A stretch of 8,319 nt of DNA from Verrucomicrobiota bacterium (GCA_020629815.1 JAHDCN010000119.1:1-8319); one strand, 5' to 3'; positions 1 to 7,029 are shown, counted from the first letter of the stretch. Numbers and translations: made by a program. The notes: generated from the letters alone by a model not told the origin.

Positions 1-196
1 TAGTGAAAGCGGAAGAAGAACCTTTGTCTTCGATTTCGAAGGTCACATCGTTGCCAGCAGCTTTGTAAGCGTCAGCAAGTCTAGGCATCAACTTTGCGTT
101 GATCGTATCAGAACCTTTAACAGCCAGTTTTTCCTGGGCGTTTGCAGTAAGGCCAAGAGCTGCAACGAGAGCAGCGGCAAGGATAGTTTTTTTCAT
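1..196 (-). CDS. PstS-like phosphate ABC transporter substrate-binding protein, N-terminal part (truncated by window edge)
   Basis: Only the first 65 codons are inside the window. The protein opens with a clear Sec signal peptide: two lysines, a hydrophobic Ala/Leu/Val core, and a probable cleavage site after ANA at residue 20. The mature start has the pattern KGSDT, then a Leu/Ala-rich helix with LADAYKAAG, then a beta strand and GSSSAF. This is the usual beginning of PstS-type periplasmic binding proteins, in which the GSDT and GSS loops contact phosphate. The start ATG is at 196-194 and no strong Shine-Dalgarno precedes it. The gene is divergent from the signalling genes to the right. The family call rests on a short fragment, so another PBP-like-fold anion-binding protein is possible. 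Confidence 0.8.
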   Translation of the reverse strand, partial: MKKTILAAALVAALGLTANAQEKLAVKGSDTINAKLMPRLADAYKAAGNDVTFEIEDKGSSSAFT

Positions 197-443
197 AAGA
201 TTGTTTCTATGAGGTAACGTGTATTTTTGTTTAGCAGGGCATCTCAAGATACCCGAGCCTAAGGTGGGTTCTGAATGTCGTTATTCAAATCGGAGGCAGT
301 GCCAAGTTTGTCACATTCCAAAAAAAACCAAAACGCCTCCTATTATAAATATTTGCAATTTTCATAATTAATACGATATTTTGGCTTGGTTAGGAACCGT
401 AGCCAATGAAAATCCCCGTAGTACAACCCCACTCAGGTGTGAG
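197..443. promoter_or_regulatory. Divergent intergenic region between the pstS-like gene and the hybrid kinase gene
   Basis: This 247-nt non-coding stretch must hold promoters for both divergent genes. The part from about 310 to 380 is very AT-rich, with an A tract at 321-327. On the minus strand a perfect TATAAT lies opposite 342-347, but with no good -35 element, and it would give the pstS-like gene a leader of roughly 140 nt. A GGAGGC/GCCTCC inverted pair (292-297 and 335-340) has arms too far apart to interpret. I found no convincing Pho box. Confidence 0.5.
353..380 (+). promoter_or_regulatory. Candidate sigma70-type promoter for the hybrid kinase gene
   Basis: TTGCAA (353-358) and GATATT (375-380) are separated by 16 nt, matching four of six consensus bases in each box. 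Transcription would begin near 387, downstream of the TTG codon at 381. That supports the ATG at 444 as the true start. This is consensus matching by eye in AT-rich DNA, so it is tentative. Confidence 0.35.
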
Positions 444-2042
444 ATGATACCTCATCACCTGATACTAAATGCTTTTGAAAAATCTGCCGTTGGCTTTTTG
501 GTTGCCGACGAAGCAGGGCGTATCACTTATGCCAATTCAGCATTCTCCCGAATTGCGGGAATCCCCTTCTCAGCTCTCAGAGATTCTTCGGTCCACAGCG
601 CTCTTATTCAGCTGCGCGAAAGTAGAAATCTTTCTTCTGAGAAATGGGATCCGGTTTCAAAGTTCCTCCAGAGCAAGAACGAGTCAGAACCGATCAAGGT
701 CCTTTTAGAATTTCGATCGGGCGAACACGATCGATCCTACCAGTTCTCGGTGAGCCCCCTCTGGGAAAACGGCGAATTTGGCGGGCATTTCGTAGAAATT
801 CAGGAATGCACAACGGAAAAGTTGCTCAAAGAAGGCCTCCGCCAAGCGCAAAAGATGGAAGCAGTTGGGCGTCTTTCGATGGGCATCGCTCATGATTTCA
901 ATAATTTGCTGACCGGGATCAATGGGAACCTTGCGATTTTCGAAATGGAAGCCCGGAGCCAGAAGCAGAAGATCACCGGTTGGGAAAATTTCCATTTTGC
1001 CACCAAAGCCGGGCAGCGCGCGGGAGAACTGGTGAAACAATTGCTCGGCTTCTCCCGGAGTGAGTGCACCGATCTCGATTCTTTCTGTGCCAACGACGTA
1101 GTTTCCGAAGTGCGCGGCATTATGAAAGCGTCTCTGCCTGCCAATATCGAACTGGAGAATACCCTCTGCGACAGTCTCTGGCATATCATGGGCGACTCCA
1201 ACATGATCAGCCAGGTCTTAATAAACATGGCCACCAATGCCCGCGATGCCCTGAAGAAATCAGGCGGGTTGATATCTTTCCATACAGATAACCAAACCGT
1301 TTCTGAAACCGAAGCGGGAAAAACCGCCTCTGCTAAATCTGGAGATTTTGTGCGGATTACCGTCCAGGACAACGGCGAAGGAATGCCGCCGGAAGTAAAA
1401 GCGAAAATCTTCGAGCCCTTCTTCACCACCAAAGAAAAAGGCAAAGGCACCGGGCTTGGACTGGCAACATCCGTGGAACTAATTCGCCAACATGGCGGCT
1501 GGGTAACGGTCGAAAGTGAGAAAGGTATCGGCACCAAGTTTGAAATTTACCTTCCACGAGGTCCCGAAAAACAAAAACAGAAGTCGGTGCCCGAGTTCCA
1601 GCCTGCAGTTGTCAGGGAAAACGAATCGCCATCCGAAACTATTCTGGTCGTCGATGATGAGGAAGCAGTGCGCAACGTCGCGGTCGTAATTCTGCGCAAA
1701 ATGGGATACCAGGTTATTCCCGCAGAAGACGGCGTTCATGCTTTGGAAATTTTTGAAGAGAAAGGCTCTGAAATCGACCTCGTTCTACTCGATCTTTCGA
1801 TGCCCAGAATGTCCGGACAGGAAACGTTTCTTCAACTGCGGGAAAGATTCGACTTTGTTCCCGTTCTCATCTGCAGCGGAATGCTTCTCGATGTAACCGC
1901 TTTCGAGAAAGAGACAGGAGGATGTCCTGATGGATTTGTGCAAAAGCCCTACCAGATCCAGGGACTCACCTCAATTATTCGGGAAACTATCGACCGCGTC
2001 AGCGCGGAATCGGGAAATACAGCACCCGTGAAAATTGGCTAA
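444..2042 (+). CDS. Cytoplasmic PAS-HisKA-HATPase-REC hybrid histidine kinase
   Basis: This 532-residue soluble hybrid sensor kinase has no membrane segment. A PAS domain spans about residues 11-120 (SAVGFLVADEAGRITYAN). The dimerisation/phosphoacceptor helix follows, with an HDFNNLL H-box centred on His150, the type seen in CckA-like kinases. The ATPase domain has the N-box NATNARDA-like segment (Asn265), the G1 box with Asp309 in DNGEG, the F-box FEPFFTT, and the GTGLGL G2 box near 335-340. The C-terminal receiver has the acidic pair Asp404/Asp405, phosphoacceptor Asp450 in LLDLSMP, Ser478 in the Thr/Ser switch position, and Lys501. All catalytic residues are present, so it should be active. 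The ATG at 444 is preferred because AGGTG sits 4 nt upstream and the PAS domain begins just after it; the frame is open back to a TTG at 381. The terminal receiver implies phosphorelay or self-regulation, but no HPt protein is encoded here. The sensed signal is unknown; a link to the downstream fatty-acyl signalling genes is inferred from position only. Confidence 0.93.
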   Translation: MIPHHLILNAFEKSAVGFLVADEAGRITYANSAFSRIAGIPFSALRDSSVHSALIQLRESRNLSSEKWDPVSKFLQSKNESEPIKVLLEFRSGEHDRSYQFSVSPLWENGEFGGHFVEIQECTTEKLLKEGLRQAQKMEAVGRLSMGIAHDFNNLLTGINGNLAIFEMEARSQKQKITGWENFHFATKAGQRAGELVKQLLGFSRSECTDLDSFCANDVVSEVRGIMKASLPANIELENTLCDSLWHIMGDSNMISQVLINMATNARDALKKSGGLISFHTDNQTVSETEAGKTASAKSGDFVRITVQDNGEGMPPEVKAKIFEPFFTTKEKGKGTGLGLATSVELIRQHGGWVTVESEKGIGTKFEIYLPRGPEKQKQKSVPEFQPAVVRENESPSETILVVDDEEAVRNVAVVILRKMGYQVIPAEDGVHALEIFEEKGSEIDLVLLDLSMPRMSGQETFLQLRERFDFVPVLICSGMLLDVTAFEKETGGCPDGFVQKPYQIQGLTSIIRETIDRVSAESGNTAPVKIG

Positions 2043-2080
2043 GCGACAAAAAAAAACGAGGGTAATTGTGGTTTTTTCAC

Positions 2081-2108
2081 TTGCTATTTTATTTAAGATT
2101 TCTTAAAT
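2081..2108 (+). promoter_or_regulatory. Candidate promoter for the fadL-like gene
   Basis: TTGCTA (2081-2086) and TTAAAT (2103-2108) are separated by 16 nt and match four of six consensus bases each. The -10 box lies inside the right arm of the 24-bp palindrome, so a protein bound there would block initiation. Transcription from here would give a leader of roughly 105 nt containing the hairpins at 2112-2202. Tentative. Confidence 0.3.
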
Positions 2109-2111
2109 AAA
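2088..2111. repeat. 24-bp AT-rich palindrome upstream of the fadL-like gene
   Basis: Two perfect 11-nt arms, TTTATTTAAGA and its reverse complement, are separated by only two T. The symmetry and two-base centre resemble an operator for a dimeric regulator more than a terminator, because the stem has a single G-C pair and no following T run. It overlaps the -10 element of the candidate promoter described below. The arms are read directly; the operator role is inferred. Confidence 0.5.
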
Positions 2112-2129
2112 TAATCCAACCGTGGATTA
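2112..2129 (+). repeat. Short hairpin in the fadL-like leader (7-bp stem, ACCG loop)
   Basis: TAATCCA (2112-2118) and TGGATTA (2123-2129) are perfect complements around a four-base ACCG loop. It directly abuts the 24-bp palindrome. It may be a leader hairpin or another symmetric binding site. Confidence 0.4.
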
Positions 2130-2142
2130 ACCGCCCAACTTC

Positions 2143-2202
2143 AACCCCTAACAGGGTTCGCTCTCCGATCTAACAGGGTTAGGTCAATGAGCATACCCTG
2201 TT
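2143..2202 (+). repeat. CTAACAGGGTT direct repeats with inverted partner; competing leader hairpins
   Basis: The 11-mer CTAACAGGGTT occurs at 2148-2158 and 2170-2180, spaced exactly 22 bp or about two helical turns. The inverted core ACCCTGTT lies at 2195-2202. Three local stems are possible: AACCC/GGGTT (2143-2147 with 2154-2158), an eight-pair stem of GATCTAAC with GTTAGGTC (2167-2174 with 2178-2185, one G-U pair in RNA), and AACAGGGT/ACCCTGTT (2172-2179 with 2195-2202). The last two use the same bases and exclude one another. This ends 18 nt before the fadL-like ATG. It could be a cluster of regulator half-sites in DNA or a two-state RNA leader; the sequence alone does not decide. Confidence 0.5.
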
Positions 2203-2219
2203 GACTCAGAAAACCCGCT

Positions 2220-3479
2220 ATGAAAACCCTTCGGACCTTGACGGTCCTTTTTTCTGTCTCGCTCGCCCTTTCAGGATCACCCTCAATTCATGCCGCGGAG
2301 GGACTGCGAGCTCTCCCGGAAACAGCCGAATCTATCGCCACTGTCGGTGGGCGGATTGCTAATCTTCGCGACCCCTCCGTGGTGCGTTTGAATCCTGCTT
2401 CGCTTGCTGATATCTCTGACACAACCTTTCAGTTCAGCTTTCAGGCCTGGCACGGCAAGACCGACTTCACCCAATCGACCGGAGCCAGCGACTCTATGAT
2501 TGTTCCCTGGAAATATGCCGGGAGCCTCTTTATCGCCCACCCTTTGAATGACAATCTCACTGCCGGCCTCGGAATCAGCGCGCCATTCGGCGTTTCGATC
2601 AATTGGCCACGCCAGGGCTTGTTTCGCTACAGCACGCCTTTTGATTCAGTGCTGCAAACCTTTGCTATCAATCCGGCTATTGGTTTTGACCTAAACGACC
2701 GAATCTCACTCGGTGCCGGGCTCGATATTTACCACTCGCGACTGAAGCTGGATCAAGCTTACTCGTGGGGCTTGGCTACCGGCTTTCCGTTTCCGGATGG
2801 CGACATGACCTTTGAAGGAGAAGGCACCGGTGTGGGAGGTTACATTGGGGTCAATTTCAAACTCTCCGATACTCAAAGGCTATCTATTACTGGACGTCTT
2901 CCCGTTTCCGTTGACTACGATGGGGATTTCACCATCGAAAATGTGCCCGCACCGGTCTCCGGACTATTTTTCGAGAAGTCGCGCTTTCGCTCCGAGATTG
3001 AACATCCGGGTAGTATCGGAGTTGGCTATGGTGTTGATATCAGCGACAAACTGACACTGGGTTTCGACTTCGAATGGACTCAGAATTCAACCCACGATGA
3101 TCTCCCTCTGGATATTGGTCGCAATCAAGCTTTGCTTGGTGGTCCGGTCTCGTTGCCTCTTCAATGGAAAGATTCGATCAGCGCCGGCGTTGGTGGCTCG
3201 TACCAGTTGAGAGAGGATTTGGAGTTACGTTTTGGTTATTTGTATTCGGAGTCGCCAATGCGTAAGACTACCTACACACCAGCTGTGCCCGCAGACGACA
3301 GGCATATTTTCAGTGTTGGCTTTGGTTATGACATGGACGACCGAAACCGCATCGATTTTGGTTACAGTTTGATTGTGATGGAAGACTCCAAAATCTCCGG
3401 AAACATAAATCCGGCCTACAATGGGACTTACGATTACGACTGGAATATTTTGACGCTCAGCTACACAAAAAAATTCTGA
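2220..3479 (+). CDS. FadL/OmpP1/TodX-family outer-membrane transporter
   Basis: This 419-residue protein is a predicted outer-membrane beta-barrel for uptake of long-chain fatty acids or other hydrophobic molecules. Its signal peptide is basic, then hydrophobic, with likely cleavage after IHA at residue 25. The mature protein opens with the N-terminal hatch region typical of the family, including DPSVVRLNPASLADI, which corresponds to the conserved NPA segment. The barrel includes the familiar APFG motif (GISAPFGVSINW), INPAIGFDLNDRISLGAGL, and alternating strands to a C-terminal strand ending in YTKKF, with the terminal Phe expected of BAM substrates. Length is normal for FadL. No Shine-Dalgarno precedes the ATG; the 177-nt upstream gap is rich in palindromes and repeats. 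Immediately downstream are genes resembling a fatty-acyl-ester quorum-sensing cassette, which suggests, without proving, that the substrate is a lipid signal rather than only a nutrient. Confidence 0.9.
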   Translation: MKTLRTLTVLFSVSLALSGSPSIHAAEGLRALPETAESIATVGGRIANLRDPSVVRLNPASLADISDTTFQFSFQAWHGKTDFTQSTGASDSMIVPWKYAGSLFIAHPLNDNLTAGLGISAPFGVSINWPRQGLFRYSTPFDSVLQTFAINPAIGFDLNDRISLGAGLDIYHSRLKLDQAYSWGLATGFPFPDGDMTFEGEGTGVGGYIGVNFKLSDTQRLSITGRLPVSVDYDGDFTIENVPAPVSGLFFEKSRFRSEIEHPGSIGVGYGVDISDKLTLGFDFEWTQNSTHDDLPLDIGRNQALLGGPVSLPLQWKDSISAGVGGSYQLREDLELRFGYLYSESPMRKTTYTPAVPADDRHIFSVGFGYDMDDRNRIDFGYSLIVMEDSKISGNINPAYNGTYDYDWNILTLSYTKKF

Positions 3480-3491
3480 TAACTACTGGAA

Positions 3492-3509
3492 AGTTAGCAA
3501 ACCCTAACA
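3492..3509 (+). repeat. Leader element shared with the fadL-like gene, with competing short hairpins
   Basis: CAAACCCTAACA at 3498-3509 matches CAACCCCTAACA at 2142-2153 at 11 of 12 positions without gaps. At this site GTTAG (3493-3497) can pair with CTAAC (3504-3508). The overlapping AGTTA (3492-3496) can instead pair with TAACT at 3480-3484, just after the fadL-like stop codon. It lies in the gap before the methyltransferase gene and could be a shared regulator site. The match is short, so chance is possible. Confidence 0.3.
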
Positions 3510-3574
3510 AAACAGAAAAGTGTTGTGTCGTTTCGTGATTTCCCCTATTCGTGGGGTTTGGAATCGCGATAGAC

Positions 3575-5533
3575 ATGATCATTGAATCAGAATTTCGGGA
3601 TGTAAACTCCCTCTCCGAAAATCGGAAAACCCCCACAGAACCTCTCCCAGCAGAGAAGTCGACCAAGCCTTCGGGTAAGGAAGCAGAGCTGCTTCAGGTT
3701 CTGGTGATAGACGATGAGCCCGCAATCCAGCGGCTCATTCAACAAACCCTTGAGCCCAATGCAACCGTTCTTCAAGAGTTCGGTTTGAGCAAAGAAACCG
3801 AAGCCTATCCGCTGGAAGAAGCGGACTTGGTTATTCTCGACTACAAGATGCCGGGAGTCGATGGGCTCGATTTACTACACTCAATCCGGAAGGAGCATCC
3901 GAAGTTGCCGATCCTGTTTATGACCGGCTTTGGAGACCTCTCCATTGCCTCCCGGGCAATAGAGGCTGGTGCTTCTGAGTATCTTCCGAAGCCATTCAAT
4001 CCGGATGACCTTCGTGCAGCCGTCTCCAGATGGCTGCCCGAATTTGGGACTGTCAGCCGAAAGCCCGCTGATGAGTTTGTGAAGCAGAGTGCAGAAAGCA
4101 TTCTCACCGAATCTCAAAACTTTCTCGTCGCCTACAGCAGGGACAGCAAAGAAATTCGAGGTCGGGTGGTCCGTTTTAACTCCCGTGCAGTCGTTGTGGA
4201 AATTCCTCTCGCGAGTGAGATCATTCCCGGCACTGAGCTACCCGAGGCCATTGTGACACTGGGAAGCCGATCAATGGAGGTGGCCAATGCAAGGATACAA
4301 AGCGTGTCTTTGCTCGTAGACCGGGCGCTTGTCGAGATCGGATTATCCGGTATTTGGCAAGTCGAAGAACACGAAGAAGAGGAGTTAACTCCGGATCTTT
4401 TTGCCGGGAGGTCGGACCTACCCAACGATAGGATTTATACGAGGTTTAGCGATGGGCTTGCCGAAAGGGATAGAATTCCCGCTGAAGTCAGAGCACCGGT
4501 ACTTGAGTTAGCTTACCTGTTTCAGGAAATCGCGGACGATTTGAATCTGATTCAATCCAAGGTGGGCGAGCAACCTTCCGATCACCTAAAACTGGAAGAA
4601 GACCTTATCGAAGATGCCAAGGCCCGCTTCTTTCCCGCAATCACCGAAGCCATTGGACGATTCGAGTGGGCTGCCGAAGAGGCGGAGCGCAACGGGTTAA
4701 AAGAGGAATACGAGCGCTTTGCGCAAAAAGGTTTGTTTCCTCACCTCCTCTGTTCACCGTTTTTCTCCCGCATTGTAGAGAAACCTATCGGGGTTCCAGG
4801 TGATTACGATATGCTCGGCCAAATGCTGGGCAATCGATTCCAGGGGCATTCCCTGTTTGCTCGAATTCTAAACGGTTGGGTACTTCATTCTCATCCGGCG
4901 AAAGCCTATCGCCACCGGGTGGCGCTGCTGAATCAGAAAATTGACGAAACAATTGAGTGGTCTTCCCGTCTGGATGAGGAAGCTCGTATTCTCAGTGTTG
5001 GCAGTGGCGTAGCTTACGAGGTCCAAAAGTTTGTTCAGGACTGTGATGACCAGACAAAAATTCACTTTGAACTGGAGGATTTCAGTCGGGAAACTCTGGA
5101 AGAAGCGCTGCGTCAATTCGATGCCTGCCAACAGGCAGCCGACCCTGACGGAGTTCGTATTTCATTTCGACAAAGCTCAGTGATTGAGTTGGCAAACCAG
5201 GCAAGGGAGAGCCGAAAACAGGAACTCCCTGCGAAACGGTATCACCTCGTTTATTGCGCCGGGCTATATGACTATTTGTCGGACCGAATGTGTCGGACCG
5301 TGACAAACTATCTCTACGACTTGGTCGAACCGGGCGGGCAACTGATTATCAGCAATTTCACCCCTTCGAACCAGTTGCGAAATCTGATGACTTTCGTTCT
5401 CGACTGGGAATTGATCTACCGAACCGTCGACCATTTCTCGGCGCTGATGAAGAAGACCCAACTCAAAGGGAATTTCGAAATCGTGACGGATAAAACCGGT
5501 ACCGAACTTTACGCTATTGCTAAGAAAAGCTAG
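3575..5533 (+). CDS. Receiver domain fused to a PhcB-like SAM-dependent methyltransferase
   Basis: This is a fusion of 652 residues from the ATG at 3575; a GTG at 3551 is also in frame and neither has a clear Shine-Dalgarno. Residues about 41-155 are a complete receiver: Asp46/Asp47, phosphoacceptor Asp89 in LDYKMPG, Thr117, and Lys139 in LPKPF. Residues about 182-262 form a beta-rich, PilZ-like region (RGRVVRFNSRAVVVEI) that I recall as the front part of PhcB-type methyltransferases. A helical section follows, including KPIGVPGDYDM (403-413), close to the KPLGYAGDYEM block of that family. The methyltransferase core has motif I ILSVGSGVAYE (472-482), then FELEDF, YCAGLYDYLSD (560-570), EPGGQLIISNF, and LDWELIYR (609-616). 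PhcB of Ralstonia makes 3-hydroxypalmitic acid methyl ester as a quorum signal. The family resemblance is strong; the exact substrate here is unknown. The fused receiver implies phosphorylation control of the enzyme, most simply by the kinase encoded next. Confidence 0.88.
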   Translation: MIIESEFRDVNSLSENRKTPTEPLPAEKSTKPSGKEAELLQVLVIDDEPAIQRLIQQTLEPNATVLQEFGLSKETEAYPLEEADLVILDYKMPGVDGLDLLHSIRKEHPKLPILFMTGFGDLSIASRAIEAGASEYLPKPFNPDDLRAAVSRWLPEFGTVSRKPADEFVKQSAESILTESQNFLVAYSRDSKEIRGRVVRFNSRAVVVEIPLASEIIPGTELPEAIVTLGSRSMEVANARIQSVSLLVDRALVEIGLSGIWQVEEHEEEELTPDLFAGRSDLPNDRIYTRFSDGLAERDRIPAEVRAPVLELAYLFQEIADDLNLIQSKVGEQPSDHLKLEEDLIEDAKARFFPAITEAIGRFEWAAEEAERNGLKEEYERFAQKGLFPHLLCSPFFSRIVEKPIGVPGDYDMLGQMLGNRFQGHSLFARILNGWVLHSHPAKAYRHRVALLNQKIDETIEWSSRLDEEARILSVGSGVAYEVQKFVQDCDDQTKIHFELEDFSRETLEEALRQFDACQQAADPDGVRISFRQSSVIELANQARESRKQELPAKRYHLVYCAGLYDYLSDRMCRTVTNYLYDLVEPGGQLIISNFTPSNQLRNLMTFVLDWELIYRTVDHFSALMKKTQLKGNFEIVTDKTGTELYAIAKKS

Positions 5534-5547
5534 TAATTGTAATTACT
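5532..5547. repeat. 16-bp palindrome between the methyltransferase and sensor-kinase genes
   Basis: Perfect seven-base arms AGTAATT and AATTACT flank a GT centre. The palindrome begins within the TAG stop codon of the methyltransferase gene. Like the larger palindrome at 2088-2111 it has a two-base centre, though the arm sequences differ. An operator or mRNA-end hairpin is possible; no T run follows, so a terminator is unlikely. Confidence 0.4.
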
Positions 5548-5593
5548 GTAAATTTAGTGAAAACGGTAATAACTTGTGGTATCTTATGTGAGG

Positions 5594-7027
5594 ATGCCAC
5601 TTGGAGGACATCACTCGGAGCCTGCTTCTTTAGATAACGGAAGTTTCCGGAAGTCGCGGTTTCTTACCGAGGATAGCACAGGCACGCTAACCAATGTATC
5701 GTTGGTGGCGCGGCTTGCTGCATTTCTTGTGCCTTGTTTTCTAATTCTAGACTATTTTGTCTATCCGGACCTGTTCGGCAAATTTCTGGTTCTTCGACTG
5801 GTTTGCACCGCGATCATTCTTTTCATTTGGGTATTGTGCCGCTCTCACTGGGCGCGGCGCTGTTATCGGGTTTTTGCTGTTCTTGTTCCCCTGGTGTGCG
5901 CCATCTTTATCACCGCAATGATTTATCAAATCGGTGACCCCGGAACGCCGTATTATGGGGGGTTAATGCTTTGTATCATCGCAGTTGGAGCGCTTTGTCA
6001 CTGGAATTATCGGGAAGCAATTTTTACCTCAGTAGCAGTCTTGGGGATGTACCTCGCTGTGACATTGCCGAAAGTAGGGAGTTTAGAGCCAGGGCAGCTC
6101 GGGCTTTTCATCAACAACTGCCTGTTTCTCTCGGCAACCGGGTTAATTGTCATCGTGGGCAGCTGGGCCAATCACGGCTTGAGGGTAAAGGAATTTATCT
6201 CCCGGGCTATGTCCCGCGAACAGAGGGCCGAGCTAAAAGAAAAGAACGTTGAACTTCAATCGACCCTCACCGCTTTGGAAGAAACGGAGAGCCAACTGAT
6301 TCAGTCAGAGAAAATGGCATTCATCGGTCAGGTCAGTGCCGGGGTGATTCATGAAATCGGAAACCCACTGAATTTTGCCAATCAGGCACTGTTTCTGCTT
6401 CGGAAGAAAGCAAAGAAGACTGAACAGGCGGAATCCATGGGCGAAACAATTGCCGATATTCAGGAAGGCATGGATCGGATTAAAGAAATCGTCTCCGGGA
6501 TGCGTGAATTTTCCCATACCGGGACCAGCGGAGGCGAATTGTTTGACCTTTCTGAACCCGTAGATGGTGCTCTTCGAATACTCCGCCCCGAGATCGAAAA
6601 ATACGACGCCCGCATCGAGTTGAATTTTTGCGAAGCAACGCAAGTCCAGGGAAGTCGCAACCAAATCCAACAAGTGGCCACCAACCTGATTCACAATGCA
6701 CTGCAAGCTGTTGGAGAACTGGAGAAACAACCTGAACTGGTAATCTCAACCCAATCAGCTCCTGGTAGGGGTGGCTCTTTTACCGTACAAGATAACGGGC
6801 CGGGTATCAGCAAAGATATCCAGACTCACTTATTTGACCCGTTCTTCACAACCAAGGACCCCGGTAAAGGAACCGGTCTAGGTCTGAGTATTTGCTATCG
6901 AATCATCGAATCCCACGGAGGAACGATTGAGGTCCAGTCGGAACCCGGAGACACTCGATTTACTGTTTTTCTGCCCTCTGAATTCTCCGCCGAGATATCG
7001 GCGACTCAACCCCTGCATGCTGTCTAG
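5594..7027 (+). CDS. Six-TM membrane sensor histidine kinase, PhcS-like
   Basis: From the ATG at 5594 the protein has 477 residues. In-frame GTG codons at 5576 and 5588 are alternatives, none with a well-spaced Shine-Dalgarno. Six hydrophobic segments lie near residues 37-54, 62-82, 92-112, 120-136, 142-158 and 170-191, with only short loops and no periplasmic sensor domain. This suggests sensing within the membrane, as expected for a lipophilic ligand. A charged coiled coil (about 204-242) joins this to the kinase core. The H-box is GQVSAGVIHEIGNPLNF with His253, the N-box has Asn368 in NLIHNALQAVG, G1 has Asp400 in DNGPG, followed by FDPFFTTK and GTGLGL. All catalytic residues are intact. 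It sits 60 nt after the PhcB-like gene and 2 nt before the PhcR-like gene, the same order as phcB-phcS-phcR in Ralstonia. The PhcS role is inferred from architecture and order. Its likely phosphorylation targets are the receivers in both neighbours. Confidence 0.9.
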   Translation: MPLGGHHSEPASLDNGSFRKSRFLTEDSTGTLTNVSLVARLAAFLVPCFLILDYFVYPDLFGKFLVLRLVCTAIILFIWVLCRSHWARRCYRVFAVLVPLVCAIFITAMIYQIGDPGTPYYGGLMLCIIAVGALCHWNYREAIFTSVAVLGMYLAVTLPKVGSLEPGQLGLFINNCLFLSATGLIVIVGSWANHGLRVKEFISRAMSREQRAELKEKNVELQSTLTALEETESQLIQSEKMAFIGQVSAGVIHEIGNPLNFANQALFLLRKKAKKTEQAESMGETIADIQEGMDRIKEIVSGMREFSHTGTSGGELFDLSEPVDGALRILRPEIEKYDARIELNFCEATQVQGSRNQIQQVATNLIHNALQAVGELEKQPELVISTQSAPGRGGSFTVQDNGPGISKDIQTHLFDPFFTTKDPGKGTGLGLSICYRIIESHGGTIEVQSEPGDTRFTVFLPSEFSAEISATQPLHAV

Positions 7028-7029
7028 CC

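Noticed and set aside
301..330. Possible Pho box for the pstS-like gene (TGTGACA ... TTGGCAC on the minus strand)
   Set aside because: The TGACA and TGGCA half-sites are 9 bp apart rather than the 11-bp period of PhoB sites, and the match is too poor to call.
381..443. Extended N-terminus of the hybrid kinase from the TTG at 381
   Set aside because: The candidate promoter would start transcription after this TTG, no Shine-Dalgarno precedes it, and the ATG at 444 has AGGTG upstream and begins just before the PAS domain.
890..1537. Long minus-strand open frame (215 codons), and another at 705-1184
   Set aside because: Both lie wholly inside the hybrid kinase gene, whose plus-strand frame shows complete kinase motifs; the minus-strand translations show no recognisable domain.
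2048..2077. Intrinsic terminator after the hybrid kinase (AAAAAAC paired with GTTTTTT)
   Set aside because: The stem is almost all A-T with a 13-nt loop, and the only T run is part of the stem itself.
3523..3551. Promoter directly before the methyltransferase gene (TTGTGT, then TATTCG)
   Set aside because: The -10 box matches only three of six consensus bases; too weak to list as a feature.
4119..4360. Canonical c-di-GMP-binding PilZ domain in the methyltransferase fusion
   Set aside because: The fold looks PilZ-like, but I do not see the RxxxR and D/NxSxxG ligand motifs together; it fits better as the front part of the PhcB-like family.
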